Shown here: in pieces, positions 1 to 8,988 of the stretch
Layout of the letters: every line of letters begins with the position of its first letter
Numbering within the stretch: position 1 is the stretch's first letter
Source of the DNA: Arsukibacterium sp.
GTDB lineage: Bacteria; Pseudomonadota; Gammaproteobacteria; Enterobacterales; Alteromonadaceae
DNA length: 64,000 bases
Reading direction: 5' to 3'
Assembly: GCF_018402695.1 (NCBI RefSeq)
Contig: NZ_JAGYIM010000022.1
Location: forward strand, 39,048 to 103,047
Notes under the pieces: model-generated
The model's database searches: none
Seen by the model: the letters and a program-made list of their open reading frames with translations, nothing else
What the model was told of the DNA's origin: nothing
Position numbers and translations under genes: made by a program

Positions 1-708
1 AACGATAATGAAGTGATATTGATTGATGCTCAGTTTGCGGAACTGGCCGATAAGATTAATGCCAAATTAGTCGAACTCAGTGACGGAAAAGCGCTGGGCA
101 CGCTAATCAACACCCATTTACATGCTGATCATGTCAACGGCAACAGTGCGTTAAAACCCAAGCGGATTATTGCGCATGCCAATGTGCTGAAACGCCTGAG
201 TGAGGACGAAACGTTTCCGCGCGCCGGCTTACCCACCGAAACCTTTAAAACCCAATTAAGCCTGAACCTGAACGGTCAGAAAATTCGCCTGGAATATCTG
301 CCACCCAGCCACACTGATGGTGATATTGTTGTCTGGTTTGACGATAAAAACGTGGTGCATATGGGTGATATGATGTTTGAGGGGCGATTTCCCTTTATTG
401 ATTTAAATAACGGCGGCTCGGTTCGCGGCTATATTGCCAACGTAGCCTATGTATTAGACAACATCGATGATAATACTAAGGTTGTTCCAGGGCACGGTGA
501 GCTGACTGATAAAGCCGGGCTGCAGCGCTTTCATCAGATGATGGTTAAAACTCTGGAAATAGTAGAGCAGCAGCAAGCTAAAGGCTTAACTAACGAGCAA
601 ATTGTCGAAGCAGGATTGGGTGATGAATGGCAAAACTGGCACTGGAATTTCATTACGGAACAGCGCTGGATTAATACCTTATTGCAAGCTGAACCAATAA
701 CCCGCTAA
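1..708 (+). CDS. Metallo-beta-lactamase-fold hydrolase, 5' truncated by window edge
   Basis: The reading frame is open to the first base of the window, so the true start lies upstream and only the C-terminal ~235 residues are seen. The zinc-binding signature THLHADHVNGN (HxHxDH) is followed by further ligand candidates in SHTDGD, HMGDMMFEG and PGHGELT, in the order expected of the glyoxalase II / beta-lactamase superfamily. Family membership is clear but the substrate is not: it could be a thioester hydrolase, a lactonase-like enzyme or a B-type lactamase relative. The gene converges on dbpA, 37 bp away. I saw no terminator-like hairpin between them. Confidence 0.8.
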   Translation, partial: NDNEVILIDAQFAELADKINAKLVELSDGKALGTLINTHLHADHVNGNSALKPKRIIAHANVLKRLSEDETFPRAGLPTETFKTQLSLNLNGQKIRLEYLPPSHTDGDIVVWFDDKNVVHMGDMMFEGRFPFIDLNNGGSVRGYIANVAYVLDNIDDNTKVVPGHGELTDKAGLQRFHQMMVKTLEIVEQQQAKGLTNEQIVEAGLGDEWQNWHWNFITEQRWINTLLQAEPITR

Positions 709-745
709 CCATTAATTCAGCTTTACATCCCAGCCGGGTTTGCGG

Positions 746-2125
746 TTACAGTCGCCAGACCCGGTACTTTTTGCCTTTCATTTTACCGTCGTTTAAAAGC
801 GCTAATGCTTGTTTAGCCACCTTACGGTTAACCGCAACAAAGGCTACAGTATCCAGCATCTGAATTTTACCAATGTCGGCAAACACAATCTGGCCGCCGC
901 TGGTCAGGGCGCCGACAATATCACCCGGGCGTAATTTGTGTTTTTTGCCGCCATCAATTTGCAGCGTTTGCATGGCAGGTTCTGGTAATTTCTGGCTCAG
1001 TACCGAGTTGTCAGGTAACGGCTGGGCTGTGATCTCAAGGCTTAGTTGCTCAGCCAGCGCCGCCAGTTTCTGGCCGTCGTCTGCGCTTAGCAGTGAACAA
1101 GCCAGCCCGCTGTTACCGGCACGCCCGGTGCGGCCAATGCGGTGGGTATGAGTCGCAACATCATGGGCCAGCTGATAGTTAATGACTAAATCCAGTTTGT
1201 CGATATCCAGGCCGCGGGCAGCAACGTCGGTGGCAACTAACACACTGACGCTGTTATTACTGAATTTAAGCAACGCATGTTCCCGGTCACGCTGCTCTAA
1301 ATCGCCATGCAGGGCGATAACACTGACCCCGGCTTGCTTTAGGGTGTCAGCTAATTCCTGTGTTTCCCGTTTGGTATTACAAAATACCACAGTACTGGTT
1401 GGTACAAAGCGGTGTAGCAGCAATTTTACCGCGTCGGCCCGGCTTACTCCGTCTAGCTGATAAAACTGTTGCTCAATACTACTTTGAGTATGGGGGCTTG
1501 CAACCGTTACGCTTACAGGAGTCTGCATAATGGAATCGGCAATCTGGCGTACGGCTTTATCAAAAGTAGCACTGAAAAGCAGCGTTTGTCTTACTGCCGG
1601 TACGTCAGCGAGAATGGCATTTAGAGCATCTGCAAAACCCATCTCCAGCATCCGGTCAGCTTCATCCAGTACCAGAGTTGTTAAATTGCTCAGATCCAGT
1701 CGTTGCTGCTGCAGATGGTCAAGGATCCGGCCAGGAGTGCCAACTACAATATGGGCACCATGTTCGAGCGAGACGATTTGGCTGCGGTTAGGTACGCCAC
1801 CACACAGGGTCAATACTTTAATATTGTGAATATTGCGGGCCAGCTTGCGAATTTCAGCAGCAACCTGCTCTGCCAGTTCGCGGGTAGGGCACAGCACCAG
1901 GCTTTGAACCCGGTAGCGTTTTACGTCTAGTTTTGCCAATAAACCCAGCGCGAAAGCCGCCGTTTTACCTGAGCCGGTTTTAGCCTGGGCTATCACATCT
2001 TTGCCCTCTAGAATTGCGGGCAGACTTTGCGCCTGTACCGGTGTCATCTGCAGGTATTCGAGACTGGTTAGGCATTCCAGCAAGGGCGCTGGCAGGGCCA
2101 GTTGGTTAAAAGAGTGGTCAGACAC
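746..2125 (-). CDS. dbpA: ATP-dependent RNA helicase DbpA
   Basis: DEAD-box helicase of 459 residues (E. coli DbpA has 457). Visible motifs in order: Q-motif region (MTPVQAQSLP), Walker A AKTGSGKT near residue 50, PTRELA, DEAD in VLDEADRM near 153, SAT near 185, ATDVAARGLD and HRIGRTGRAG near 330. The C-terminal ~75 residues (LRPGDIVGALTSGG through MKGKKYRVWRL) form the DbpA RNA-binding domain, which in the family targets helix 92 of 23S rRNA during 50S assembly; that tail separates DbpA from RhlE or SrmB. Transcribed alone; the downstream neighbour converges. Confidence 0.95.
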   Translation of the reverse strand: MSDHSFNQLALPAPLLECLTSLEYLQMTPVQAQSLPAILEGKDVIAQAKTGSGKTAAFALGLLAKLDVKRYRVQSLVLCPTRELAEQVAAEIRKLARNIHNIKVLTLCGGVPNRSQIVSLEHGAHIVVGTPGRILDHLQQQRLDLSNLTTLVLDEADRMLEMGFADALNAILADVPAVRQTLLFSATFDKAVRQIADSIMQTPVSVTVASPHTQSSIEQQFYQLDGVSRADAVKLLLHRFVPTSTVVFCNTKRETQELADTLKQAGVSVIALHGDLEQRDREHALLKFSNNSVSVLVATDVAARGLDIDKLDLVINYQLAHDVATHTHRIGRTGRAGNSGLACSLLSADDGQKLAALAEQLSLEITAQPLPDNSVLSQKLPEPAMQTLQIDGGKKHKLRPGDIVGALTSGGQIVFADIGKIQMLDTVAFVAVNRKVAKQALALLNDGKMKGKKYRVWRL

Positions 2126-2214
2126 AATATGATCCTGTAACTAAAAACAGGACGCCGCCTGCAAAGGGGCGGCATTATAGCAGAAGTTAACTTAGGGTGT
2201 TGTCGTTTTTTTGT

Positions 2215-2643
2215 TCAGGCTTTGTTCTCAATCCGGTTCTCAGTTGCAGCATCGTCCTGCTCAGGTTTGGCCAGACTGACCACCTGATCCTGAGCGGTGC
2301 GTTGGGTTTCACCGATAAAGCTGCCACCACGCTCGATGCATAGATCGTCACTGTGAATAATACCCATTGCCTTGCCCTGAGGTAAAATTTCTACCGTGTT
2401 CGCAAATAATTCACCGTCAAATAAGCCATTAATAATTACTTTGTCAGCAGTGACCTGGGCTTTAACCCGGCCGGCAGCGCTGATAATCAGGGTCTTTTCA
2501 CTGGTAATGACCCCTTCGACATAGCCATCTACCTGCATATCGCAGCTTAATCGGAGGCTTCCGATAATTGAGCATCCCGCAGCGATGACAGTTGTAGTTG
2601 TGTGCTTGCTTTGGTTTGCAGCATCGTTACTAAAGAATCCCAT
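2215..2643 (-). CDS. Bactofilin family cytoskeletal protein
   Basis: 142-residue protein whose core (about residues 20-115) is a run of short hydrophobic beta repeats (AAGCSIIGSLRLSCDMQVDG, then VEGVITSEKTLIISAAGRVK) typical of the bactofilin (DUF583/CcmA) beta-helix, flanked by polar tails. Bactofilins polymerise without nucleotide and act as membrane-associated scaffolds, often recruiting cell-wall hydrolases. The 5' end overlaps the end of the upstream M23 peptidase gene by 97 nt in another frame, which fits translational coupling and a joint role in wall shaping. No SD was evaluated as decisive; the MGFFSNDA start follows directly on a good family N-terminus. Confidence 0.88.
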   Translation of the reverse strand: MGFFSNDAANQSKHTTTTVIAAGCSIIGSLRLSCDMQVDGYVEGVITSEKTLIISAAGRVKAQVTADKVIINGLFDGELFANTVEILPQGKAMGIIHSDDLCIERGGSFIGETQRTAQDQVVSLAKPEQDDAATENRIENKA

Positions 2644-3497
2644 TTAATGCTCCGTTCTTTTTCGAATACCAGGTCAAAGTTATTAGCATCCCAATCCATA
2701 AAGTTTTGTGGGTTAAGTGACCGGTCTAAAAAGTGTATCTCATAGTGTAGATGCGGTGCCGTTGAATTACCGGTATTTCCTGAGGTGGCAATTAACTGGC
2801 CCTTATGGACAAACAGACCATTGGCAACTTTAAATTCATCTAAGTGAGCATAAAGCGTCGAAAAACCAAAGGCATGCCGAATTTTGAGTAAGTTGCCATA
2901 ACCATTTTTGCTGGGGCGGACCACTTCAACCACGCCATCTGCCGGCGCGTAAATTGGTGTACCACGGTTAGCAGATAAATCGATGCCATTGTGGTGCTGT
3001 TGTTTGCCCATAATTGGATGGGTACGCACACCAAAACGGGAAGAGCGCCGGCGGAACTCCAGCGGTGAGCCGTTGGGAACCAGCTGCAACATCGCCATTT
3101 TGGCACTGGAATTAACGGTTGCCGTATCCAGCCTGGCCTCTAAATCCTGCGGGAATTGTTGCTCCAGACCAAGGGTCAGTTCAATTTCCCCCAGCCGGTT
3201 GCTGACCTGCAGCATTTCATCCTGCTTAATCGCCAGCTCCTGCTGTAACTGCTCGCGGGTCTGGCTGAGTTGGTTGATCTCTGAACTGAGCTGCTCCGCT
3301 TGTGCTGCCAGCAGCTGATGTTGATTTTTGGTGTGGTCTACAGTCTTCAGCAGATAATCAATGACCGCAGCGGTGATAATTACAGTAAACAGGATTAGCC
3401 ATAAGCTAATCACTGCATTGCGTTTAAACAGCTTGCTGACACTAAAGTGGCGGGTACCATTGATGCTCGATACCGAGATAATAATGCGATCTTTCAT
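2547..3497 (-). CDS. M23 family (LytM) envelope metallopeptidase
   Basis: 316 residues: one N-terminal membrane segment (about 30-50, AVISLWLILFTVIITAAVID), a coiled coil rich in Q/E/L (about 55-125), then a C-terminal LytM domain. Zinc ligands are intact: HHNGIDLSA (HxxxD) and APHLHYEIHF (HxH), so it is probably an active peptidoglycan endopeptidase rather than a degenerate regulator such as NlpD. First gene of a two-gene unit with the bactofilin, whose start lies inside the last 97 nt of this gene. This peptidase-bactofilin pairing is a known arrangement; the target cross-link is unknown. Confidence 0.9.
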   Translation of the reverse strand: MKDRIIISVSSINGTRHFSVSKLFKRNAVISLWLILFTVIITAAVIDYLLKTVDHTKNQHQLLAAQAEQLSSEINQLSQTREQLQQELAIKQDEMLQVSNRLGEIELTLGLEQQFPQDLEARLDTATVNSSAKMAMLQLVPNGSPLEFRRRSSRFGVRTHPIMGKQQHHNGIDLSANRGTPIYAPADGVVEVVRPSKNGYGNLLKIRHAFGFSTLYAHLDEFKVANGLFVHKGQLIATSGNTGNSTAPHLHYEIHFLDRSLNPQNFMDWDANNFDLVFEKERSIKWDSLVTMLQTKASTQLQLSSLRDAQLSEASD

Positions 3498-3585
3498 CTG
3501 ATATAACAGCTTTTACAATGGTTAAAAACAGAACAAGCGGTCAAAATAGGGTGCTTTGTCGCTGCTGTCAAGGTTTTCGTCGCGG

Positions 3586-3623
3586 CCAAAAAAAGCAAAA
3601 CCGCAACTACAGGCTGCGGTTTT
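3586..3623 (-). terminator. Rho-independent terminator of slyD
   Basis: On the minus strand, a 9-bp stem (AAAACCGCA / TGCGGTTTT, plus-strand 3597-3605 and 3615-3623) with a 9-nt loop is followed by a T-rich run (plus-strand A run 3588-3594). It lies just past the slyD stop codon. Confidence 0.8.
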
Positions 3624-3650
3624 GGTACTAATTACATTAATGTCAATGCA

Positions 3651-4136
3651 TTAATGACTTTCGTCACCCTCTATACCGTGGACGTGGCCGTGGGCTAATT
3701 CTTCTTCTGTTGCCTCACGTACTTTCAGTACTTCAACGTCAAAGCTCAGCTGGATGCCCGATAATGGATGGTTGCCATCAACGACGACTTCTTCTTCAGT
3801 CACATCCAGGATGATCACTGATTGCTCACGACCATCGGGGCCTGCTGCGCGAAAACGCATGCCCGGCGCTACGTCCATACCTTCAAACATAGTTTTAGGT
3901 ACAGATTGCACTAATTGATCGTGGCGCTCGCCGTAGGCGTCTTCCGGCGCAATGGTTGCAGTAAAACTGTCACCAACCGCTTTGCCTGCTAAGGCTTTTT
4001 CCAGGCCGGGGATTAATGCGCCATGGCCAAACAAAAATACCAAAGGCTCGCCATCAACAGATGAATCCAGTTTGTTACCGTCCGGATCGGTAACGGTGTA
4101 ATGCATGGCGACGACTTTGTCTTGTGAAATGGTCAT
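3651..4136 (-). CDS. slyD: FKBP-type peptidyl-prolyl isomerase, SlyD family
   Basis: 161 residues. The N-terminal FKBP half-domain (VVAMHYTVTDPDGNKLDSS, then GHGALIPGLEKALAGK) is split by the insert-in-flap region (DAYGERHDQLVQSVPK), and the domain resumes at DGNHPLSGIQLSFDVEVL; this is the SlyD layout. The tail is short, with only a few metal-binding histidines (HGHVHGIEGDESH) against the long Cys/His-rich tail of E. coli SlyD (196 residues). The family catalyses proline isomerisation, acts as a cytoplasmic chaperone and can deliver nickel; the reduced tail may limit the last role (inference). It sits 11 bp downstream of ygfZ and may be co-transcribed with it. Confidence 0.88.
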   Translation of the reverse strand: MTISQDKVVAMHYTVTDPDGNKLDSSVDGEPLVFLFGHGALIPGLEKALAGKAVGDSFTATIAPEDAYGERHDQLVQSVPKTMFEGMDVAPGMRFRAAGPDGREQSVIILDVTEEEVVVDGNHPLSGIQLSFDVEVLKVREATEEELAHGHVHGIEGDESH

Positions 4137-4146
4137 GAAAACCTCT

Positions 4147-5118
4147 TTAACTTAAAGGATAAGGTAACGGCAGTAACTGCAGTGCCGGTGCACTGTCGGA
4201 CTTTAACCGTAACGAGTCTGCCGGCGTTATATCATTAGGCAGCACCGCAATTAACCAAAGCTGGTTATTGATATTCACTGCGTTAATAACCTGGCCCACC
4301 CGGCGCCAGTTGTCGTTAAACTGTTGTTCGATATCACAGCCTGCGGCTGGTGCTTCGTCAGTATCAGCCTGCAGGATCCAGGCAGCGCGCTTATTGCGGC
4401 CCAGATACTTCATCCGGGCTACCGTTTCCTGGCCAAGGTAACAACCTTTGGTAAAACTGATGGCATCTACCGCCTGTAAGTTAAGCATTTGTGGTACAAA
4501 TTCGCCAATCAGCGGCTGTTCCAGATAACACAGTCCATGCAAAATATGCTGCTTTAACCACAGGGTAGGTGCTGCCAGCGGATAATCGCTATCCAGCAAG
4601 GTTATTGCATCAGCTTTAGGCAAGATCAACATGAAATGCTGATCTGCCAACTGTAATACTGCCCCGTCATTATGGCGGCTTAGCCTACCATTGCCGTCTG
4701 GCAATTTAAAGCCAAGCTGGCTGACTAATGCCTCAGCACCTGCACCGCCAATACCCAGTGTGGCAAAATCATCCTGCCCGGATTCAAAGCTCACTTTGGA
4801 AAACACGCCAAATTTCTGCCATTGGGCAACGGATGCGCTCAGCTCGTCCCGAAAAGCAACAATAAGCAGCTCTTCATGGTGTTGCAACAAATGAAATACT
4901 GACCAGGTTTTACCCTTGGCATCACAATGGGCGCCCCGGAGAAAGGTGTCGTTGCTTAACTCGTCGAGATCACAGGTAGTCTGGCTTTGCAAATACTTGC
5001 GATTATCAGCACCGCTGACCCGGATAATGTCGAACGCAGGCAAGGGGGCAATAAAAGCACCCTGAACCTGATTTGATAATTGGCCGTAACTCTTTGCGGT
5101 TAACCAGGATGTATGCAT
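4147..5118 (-). CDS. ygfZ: tRNA-modifying / Fe-S maintenance protein YgfZ (folate-binding)
   Basis: 323 residues with the diagnostic motif KGCYLGQE around residue 225 (family K-G-C-Y-x-G-Q-E) and the aminomethyltransferase-like fold sequence FDIIRVSGADNRKYLQSQTT near the N-terminus. YgfZ proteins bind tetrahydrofolate and support Fe-S enzymes such as MiaB. It is divergent from sdhE (135 bp apart), the same head-to-head arrangement as in E. coli, which supports the call. Confidence 0.93.
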   Translation of the reverse strand: MHTSWLTAKSYGQLSNQVQGAFIAPLPAFDIIRVSGADNRKYLQSQTTCDLDELSNDTFLRGAHCDAKGKTWSVFHLLQHHEELLIVAFRDELSASVAQWQKFGVFSKVSFESGQDDFATLGIGGAGAEALVSQLGFKLPDGNGRLSRHNDGAVLQLADQHFMLILPKADAITLLDSDYPLAAPTLWLKQHILHGLCYLEQPLIGEFVPQMLNLQAVDAISFTKGCYLGQETVARMKYLGRNKRAAWILQADTDEAPAAGCDIEQQFNDNWRRVGQVINAVNINNQLWLIAVLPNDITPADSLRLKSDSAPALQLLPLPYPLS

Positions 5119-5253
5119 TGTTTATGTCACCAAAAGTATCACCAAAGCGTAGATAGTTGTAACATTGGGGCTGCAGTGAAAAGCTCAACCCCAAAGCGGC
5201 AGAATTGTTTAATCGCCGTTTCTTTATAATGTAGCTGGCAGTAAGGAATATAA

Positions 5254-5505
5254 ATGACCGAGTTAATGATCAAACCCCGCCTACGCTGGGCGTGCCGTCG
5301 CGGTATGCTGGAGCTGGACGTATTGTTGGCGCCTTTTGTTGAAGAAGGTTACGACGCCCTATCGCTGCAACAGAAACAAGATTTTGAACGGTTACTGGCA
5401 TGTGACGACCCGGATTTGTTTGCCTGGTTTATGGGGCACGCCAAGTCATCAGATCCGTCGTTGCAGGCGCTGATAACCTTAATTCTTGACCGTGTCCGGG
5501 TGTAA
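5254..5505 (+). CDS. sdhE: FAD assembly factor SdhE
   Basis: 83 residues, the normal family length, with the RGxxE signature as RGMLELD near residue 16 and the conserved DPDLFAWFMG segment. SdhE assists covalent flavinylation of succinate dehydrogenase SdhA in the cytoplasm. The start is ATG 5254 after the purine-rich GTAAGGAATATAA. The 3' end overlaps the start of ygfX, indicating a two-gene operon. Confidence 0.95.
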   Translation: MTELMIKPRLRWACRRGMLELDVLLAPFVEEGYDALSLQQKQDFERLLACDDPDLFAWFMGHAKSSDPSLQALITLILDRVRV

Positions 5506-5929
5506 CGTCGCCATTTCCCGCTCGCGCTGGCGCCGTTGCGGTATGCTGGTGCTGGCGGTAATGCTATTTATGTTGTTTGCTTTTCAGCCGTTGCCGCCGC
5601 TTAGTCTCTGGTTGGCTGCACCGTTACTTTTTATACTGTATTGGTATGGGGTGAATCTATACCAGCAAGGGCCGGTAGCGAAGGGGCTGAGCTTGCAAGA
5701 TAATGGCCAGCTACGCTGGTGGCAAAGCGAGCAGCCGGCAGGACAGCTTATTGCTGGCTGTCTGGTCAGCGAGTTCGGGCTGCTACTGCGTTGGCGAAGC
5801 GAAAATAACAACCAGCATTTACAGTGGTTGCTTGCCGACCAGCTGACCATTGCCGACTACAGGGCGCTGGCGCGCCAGCTTAATCAGTTTAACTGGCAAG
5901 CCGGAGCCGGCAAATACCCGGGAAACTAA
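5492..5929 (+). CDS. ygfX: YgfX-like inner-membrane protein
   Basis: About 145 residues with two adjacent hydrophobic helices (roughly residues 18-55) followed by a soluble C-terminal domain, the YgfX/CptA layout. The family is linked to SdhE and, in E. coli, was described as a toxin affecting MreB and FtsZ. There is no ATG: candidate starts are GTG 5492 or TTG 5486, both inside the end of sdhE, so translational coupling is likely. Sequence similarity to E. coli YgfX is weak by eye; position next to sdhE carries much of the call. Its stop overlaps the nadB stop region (convergent). Confidence 0.75.
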   Translation: MSGCNVAISRSRWRRCGMLVLAVMLFMLFAFQPLPPLSLWLAAPLLFILYWYGVNLYQQGPVAKGLSLQDNGQLRWWQSEQPAGQLIAGCLVSEFGLLLRWRSENNNQHLQWLLADQLTIADYRALARQLNQFNWQAGAGKYPGN

Positions 5930-7557
5930 GGTGGTATGGCCAGGTTCAGGGGGCCAGGTTCAGGGGTTAGCACAGTAGGTTTACTGCTGCTAAGTAAATT
6001 CGGATAATCAAGATTGTAGTGCAGGCCCCGGCTTTCTTTCCGGGCCATGGCGCAGCGGATAATCAGTTCAGCAACCTGGGCCAGATTACGCAGCTCCAGC
6101 AAGTTATGGCTTAGCCGGAAATGGCTGTAGTAGTCATGAATTTCCGATTGCAGTAATTCAACGCGGTGTAAAGCCCGCTCCAACCGTTTATTGGTGCGGA
6201 CAATACCCACATAGTCCCACATAAATAGTCTGAGCTCATGCCAGTTGTGGGTAATAACAATTTCTTCATCGGAATCACTGACCCTGCTCTCATCCCAGGG
6301 TGCGATGTCGGCGTAGCGGGCGTCGGCTGCCAACTGGCTCAGGATATGTTTGGCAGCGGCCTGGGCAAACACAACACATTCCAGCAGCGAATTACTCGCC
6401 ATCCGGTTGGCACCGTGTAAGCCGGTGTACGCTACCTCACCTATAGCATACAGATTATGCAAGTCGGTCTGACCATTCAGATTTGTCAGCACGCCACCAC
6501 AGGTATAATGAGCCGCAGGGACAACCGGGATAGGCTGACGGCTGATATCAATACCGACACTTAAACATTTGGCGTAAATTGTCGGGAAATGCTCAATTAT
6601 AAAATCTTTCGGCTGATGACTGATATCCAGATACAGACAGTTGGCGCCCAGGCGTTTCATTTCATAGTCAATGGCCCGGGCCACAATATCCCGTGGCGCC
6701 AGCTCAGCGCGCTCGTCAAATTCCGGCATAAAGCGGCTGCCATCCGGCCGGCATAAATAGGCGCCTTCCCCCCGCATTGCCTCTGAAATCAGAAAATTTG
6801 GTGCGTCGGGGTGATACAAACTGGTCGGATGAAACTGGTTAAATTCCATATTAGCCACGCGGCAACCAGCCCGCCAAGCCATGGCGATACCATCGCCACT
6901 GGCAACATCCGGGTTACTGGTATACAAGTAGACTTTGCTGGCGCCGCCGGTGGCCAGCGCGACAAAATGGGCTTTAATGGTTTCTACCTTGGCGCGGGTT
7001 TTGTTCCAGACATAAGCGCCGTAACAGCGTTTAGCATCCAGGCCAAGCTTACTGCCGTTAATTAAGTCGATAGCGTTATAATTTTCCAGCAACTGAATAT
7101 TCGGATGTTGCTTTACCTGGTCAACCAGGGTTATCTGCACCGCCTGGCCAGTGGCATCTGCTGCATGCAAAATACGTCGATGGCTGTGGCCCCCTTCCCG
7201 GGTAAGGTGATATTTGAGGCTGCCATCGGTATCATGGTATTGGTCAAAAGGCACGCCTTGCTCTATCAGCCATTGCATGGCCTCTTTGGCATGTTCGGCT
7301 GTAAATTGCACAGCGGCCTCATCGCATAAACCGGCACCGGCAATTAAGGTATCGTTAACGTGGGACGCAATACTGTCATTTTCATCGAATACTGCGGCTA
7401 TGCCACCCTGGGCATAAAGAGTGGAGCCTTCCCGTAAGGGTCCTTTACTTAATACCAACACTTTCGCATGATCAGCTAACTGCAACGCCAATGATAAGCC
7501 GGCAGCGCCGCTGCCAATAATTAATACGTCACAATGATATTCATTTTGTCGTGTCAT
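5926..7557 (-). CDS. nadB: L-aspartate oxidase NadB
   Basis: 543 residues from ATG 7557 (a GTG at 7566 is also in frame). Dinucleotide-binding motif [18 protein letters not shown] at the N-terminus, then [12 protein letters not shown], the active-site region [13 protein letters not shown] near 130-140 and HFHPTS-like [12 protein letters not shown], ending with the fumarate-reductase-type C-terminal helices. It oxidises L-aspartate to iminoaspartate with FAD as the first step of quinolinate and NAD synthesis. The ATG was chosen because it places CDVLIIG eight residues in, as in E. coli NadB. Divergent from rpoE, as in E. coli. Confidence 0.95.
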   Translation of the reverse strand: MTRQNEYHCDVLIIGSGAAGLSLALQLADHAKVLVLSKGPLREGSTLYAQGGIAAVFDENDSIASHVNDTLIAGAGLCDEAAVQFTAEHAKEAMQWLIEQGVPFDQYHDTDGSLKYHLTREGGHSHRRILHAADATGQAVQITLVDQVKQHPNIQLLENYNAIDLINGSKLGLDAKRCYGAYVWNKTRAKVETIKAHFVALATGGASKVYLYTSNPDVASGDGIAMAWRAGCRVANMEFNQFHPTSLYHPDAPNFLISEAMRGEGAYLCRPDGSRFMPEFDERAELAPRDIVARAIDYEMKRLGANCLYLDISHQPKDFIIEHFPTIYAKCLSVGIDISRQPIPVVPAAHYTCGGVLTNLNGQTDLHNLYAIGEVAYTGLHGANRMASNSLLECVVFAQAAAKHILSQLAADARYADIAPWDESRVSDSDEEIVITHNWHELRLFMWDYVGIVRTNKRLERALHRVELLQSEIHDYYSHFRLSHNLLELRNLAQVAELIIRCAMARKESRGLHYNLDYPNLLSSSKPTVLTPEPGPLNLAIPP

Positions 7558-7592
7558 GCGATACACTTATCCCAGTTGAGCCTTAATGTTAG

Positions 7593-7610
7593 GGTAACCT
7601 TGGGGTTACC
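7593..7610. promoter_or_regulatory. Inverted repeat in the nadB-rpoE intergenic region
   Basis: A perfect 7-bp inverted repeat, GGTAACC-TTGG-GGTTACC, lies 36-53 bp upstream of the nadB ATG. Its size and place suit a repressor operator for NAD synthesis or a leader hairpin. I cannot assign the regulator. Confidence 0.35.
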
Positions 7611-7772
7611 GCTGCAATTACCCGACAGCCGGGCTGTTGGATCAAACTATTGTAGCGGTTTTGTCATAATAAACAGAACTATTTATTGTGGCCACGGTCA
7701 GAGCTTCAACGCCAGACCAGGGCCATTTAAAATCGACGACCTAATAGGTATTACAGGGGACAGGCTCACAGA

Positions 7773-8348
7773 ATGAGCGAGCAAGAATTAGATTGGCAAA
7801 TTGTCCAGCGGGTCCAGCAAGGCGATAAAGCTGCTTTTAATCTGTTGGTAAAAAAATATCAGCACCGGATAGCGAACTTAATCTCGCGTTATGTCTCTAA
7901 CCACGGAGATGTTGCAGACGTCGCACAGGAAGCTTTTATCAAGGCATACCGCGCAATGCCGGGGTTCAGGGGAGAAAGTGCCTTTTACACCTGGCTGTAC
8001 CGGATTGCAGTTAACAGTGCAAAAAACTATCTGGTAGCAAACGGCCGTAAGCCACCTGCTACCGATGTTGATGCCGAAGATGCTGAGTATTTTGAAGGCA
8101 GCGATGCGTTAAAAGAGCAGGATTCGCCAGAGCGGTTGCTGTTGTCGGAAGAAATTCGTGCTGTGGTATTTAACACTATAGATAAATTACCAGATGAACT
8201 TCGTACCGCAATAACACTCAGAGAGCTTGAAGGGTTAAGTTACGAAGAAATCGCAGAAGTGATGGCGTGTCCTATTGGCACAGTGCGCAGCAGGATCTTC
8301 CGGGCACGTGAAGCGATAGACATTCAGTTAAAACCATTGATAGGCTAA
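7773..8348 (+). CDS. rpoE: RNA polymerase sigma factor RpoE (sigma-E)
   Basis: 191 residues (E. coli 191). ECF layout: region 2 with VVKKYQHRIANL-like LVKKYQHRIANLISRYV and DVAQEAFIKAYRAMPGFRG, region 4 with LPDELRTAITLRELEGLSYE and IAEVMACPIGTVRSRIFRARE. It directs the envelope-stress regulon and is held by RseA. First gene of rpoE-rseA-rseB-rseC. ATG 7773 follows the purine-rich CAGGGGACAGG sequence. Confidence 0.97.
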   Translation: MSEQELDWQIVQRVQQGDKAAFNLLVKKYQHRIANLISRYVSNHGDVADVAQEAFIKAYRAMPGFRGESAFYTWLYRIAVNSAKNYLVANGRKPPATDVDAEDAEYFEGSDALKEQDSPERLLLSEEIRAVVFNTIDKLPDELRTAITLRELEGLSYEEIAEVMACPIGTVRSRIFRAREAIDIQLKPLIG

Positions 8349-8384
8349 ACCGGATTAATGAACAGCAAGCAGACAGGAAAAATT

Positions 8385-8987
8385 ATGTCGTTAGAAAAGC
8401 AGGATTGGCTCTCAGCAGCCAGTGACAACCGGCAAATCAGTGATGCTGAGCTTGACCTTTTGTTACAGCAACCTGAGTTACAGCAGAAGCTTGAACGGTA
8501 TCAATTAGCTGCGGCTGTTTTCCGGCGTGAAAAAACGGTGCCGTTACCATCAGATTTCAGCGCAGATATTGCTAAGTTGCTGCAGGATGAGCCGGTATAT
8601 CAGCTGACGCAAAGCCGCAGTTTATTGCATAAAGTAGGCGCTGGTATCAAATACGCAGCGAACGGCAGCTGGCTGAAACCTGTTGCACAGGGTGCTGTCG
8701 CGGCCGGGGTGGCGTTGTTTGCGGTATTGGGTGTGCAACAATATCAACAGCCAAATGGCCAGGACTTAATGTCGCCTAGCCCGGTATTACAAACCAACCC
8801 GATAGGGGGGTTCGCTACGCCGGTAAGTTTAAGTTCTACCACCGCTGATACCCGCTTTGCTGAGCAGGAGCAGCAGGCAATGCAGGAGCAGCAGCGCAGA
8901 TTGCAGGTGTTGTTACAGGCTCACCGCCAGCAGGTTAGGGTGATGGCGCAGGACCAGCCGAAAACTGAGCAAGAAAACGAGCAGTAA
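8385..8987 (+). CDS. rseA: Anti-sigma-E factor RseA
   Basis: About 200 residues: an N-terminal cytoplasmic anti-sigma domain (KQDWLSAASDNRQISDAEL), one membrane helix near residues 105-120 (VAQGAVAAGVALFAVLGVQQ), and a periplasmic tail rich in Q/E. This is the topology of RseA, which sequesters sigma-E and is cut by DegS and RseP. ATG 8385 is preferred because AGGA lies 8 nt upstream; ATG 8358 is in frame but with a weak SD. The gene starts 37 bp after rpoE and ends 1 bp before rseB. Confidence 0.9.
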   Translation: MSLEKQDWLSAASDNRQISDAELDLLLQQPELQQKLERYQLAAAVFRREKTVPLPSDFSADIAKLLQDEPVYQLTQSRSLLHKVGAGIKYAANGSWLKPVAQGAVAAGVALFAVLGVQQYQQPNGQDLMSPSPVLQTNPIGGFATPVSLSSTTADTRFAEQEQQAMQEQQRRLQVLLQAHRQQVRVMAQDQPKTEQENEQ

Positions 8988-8988
8988 T

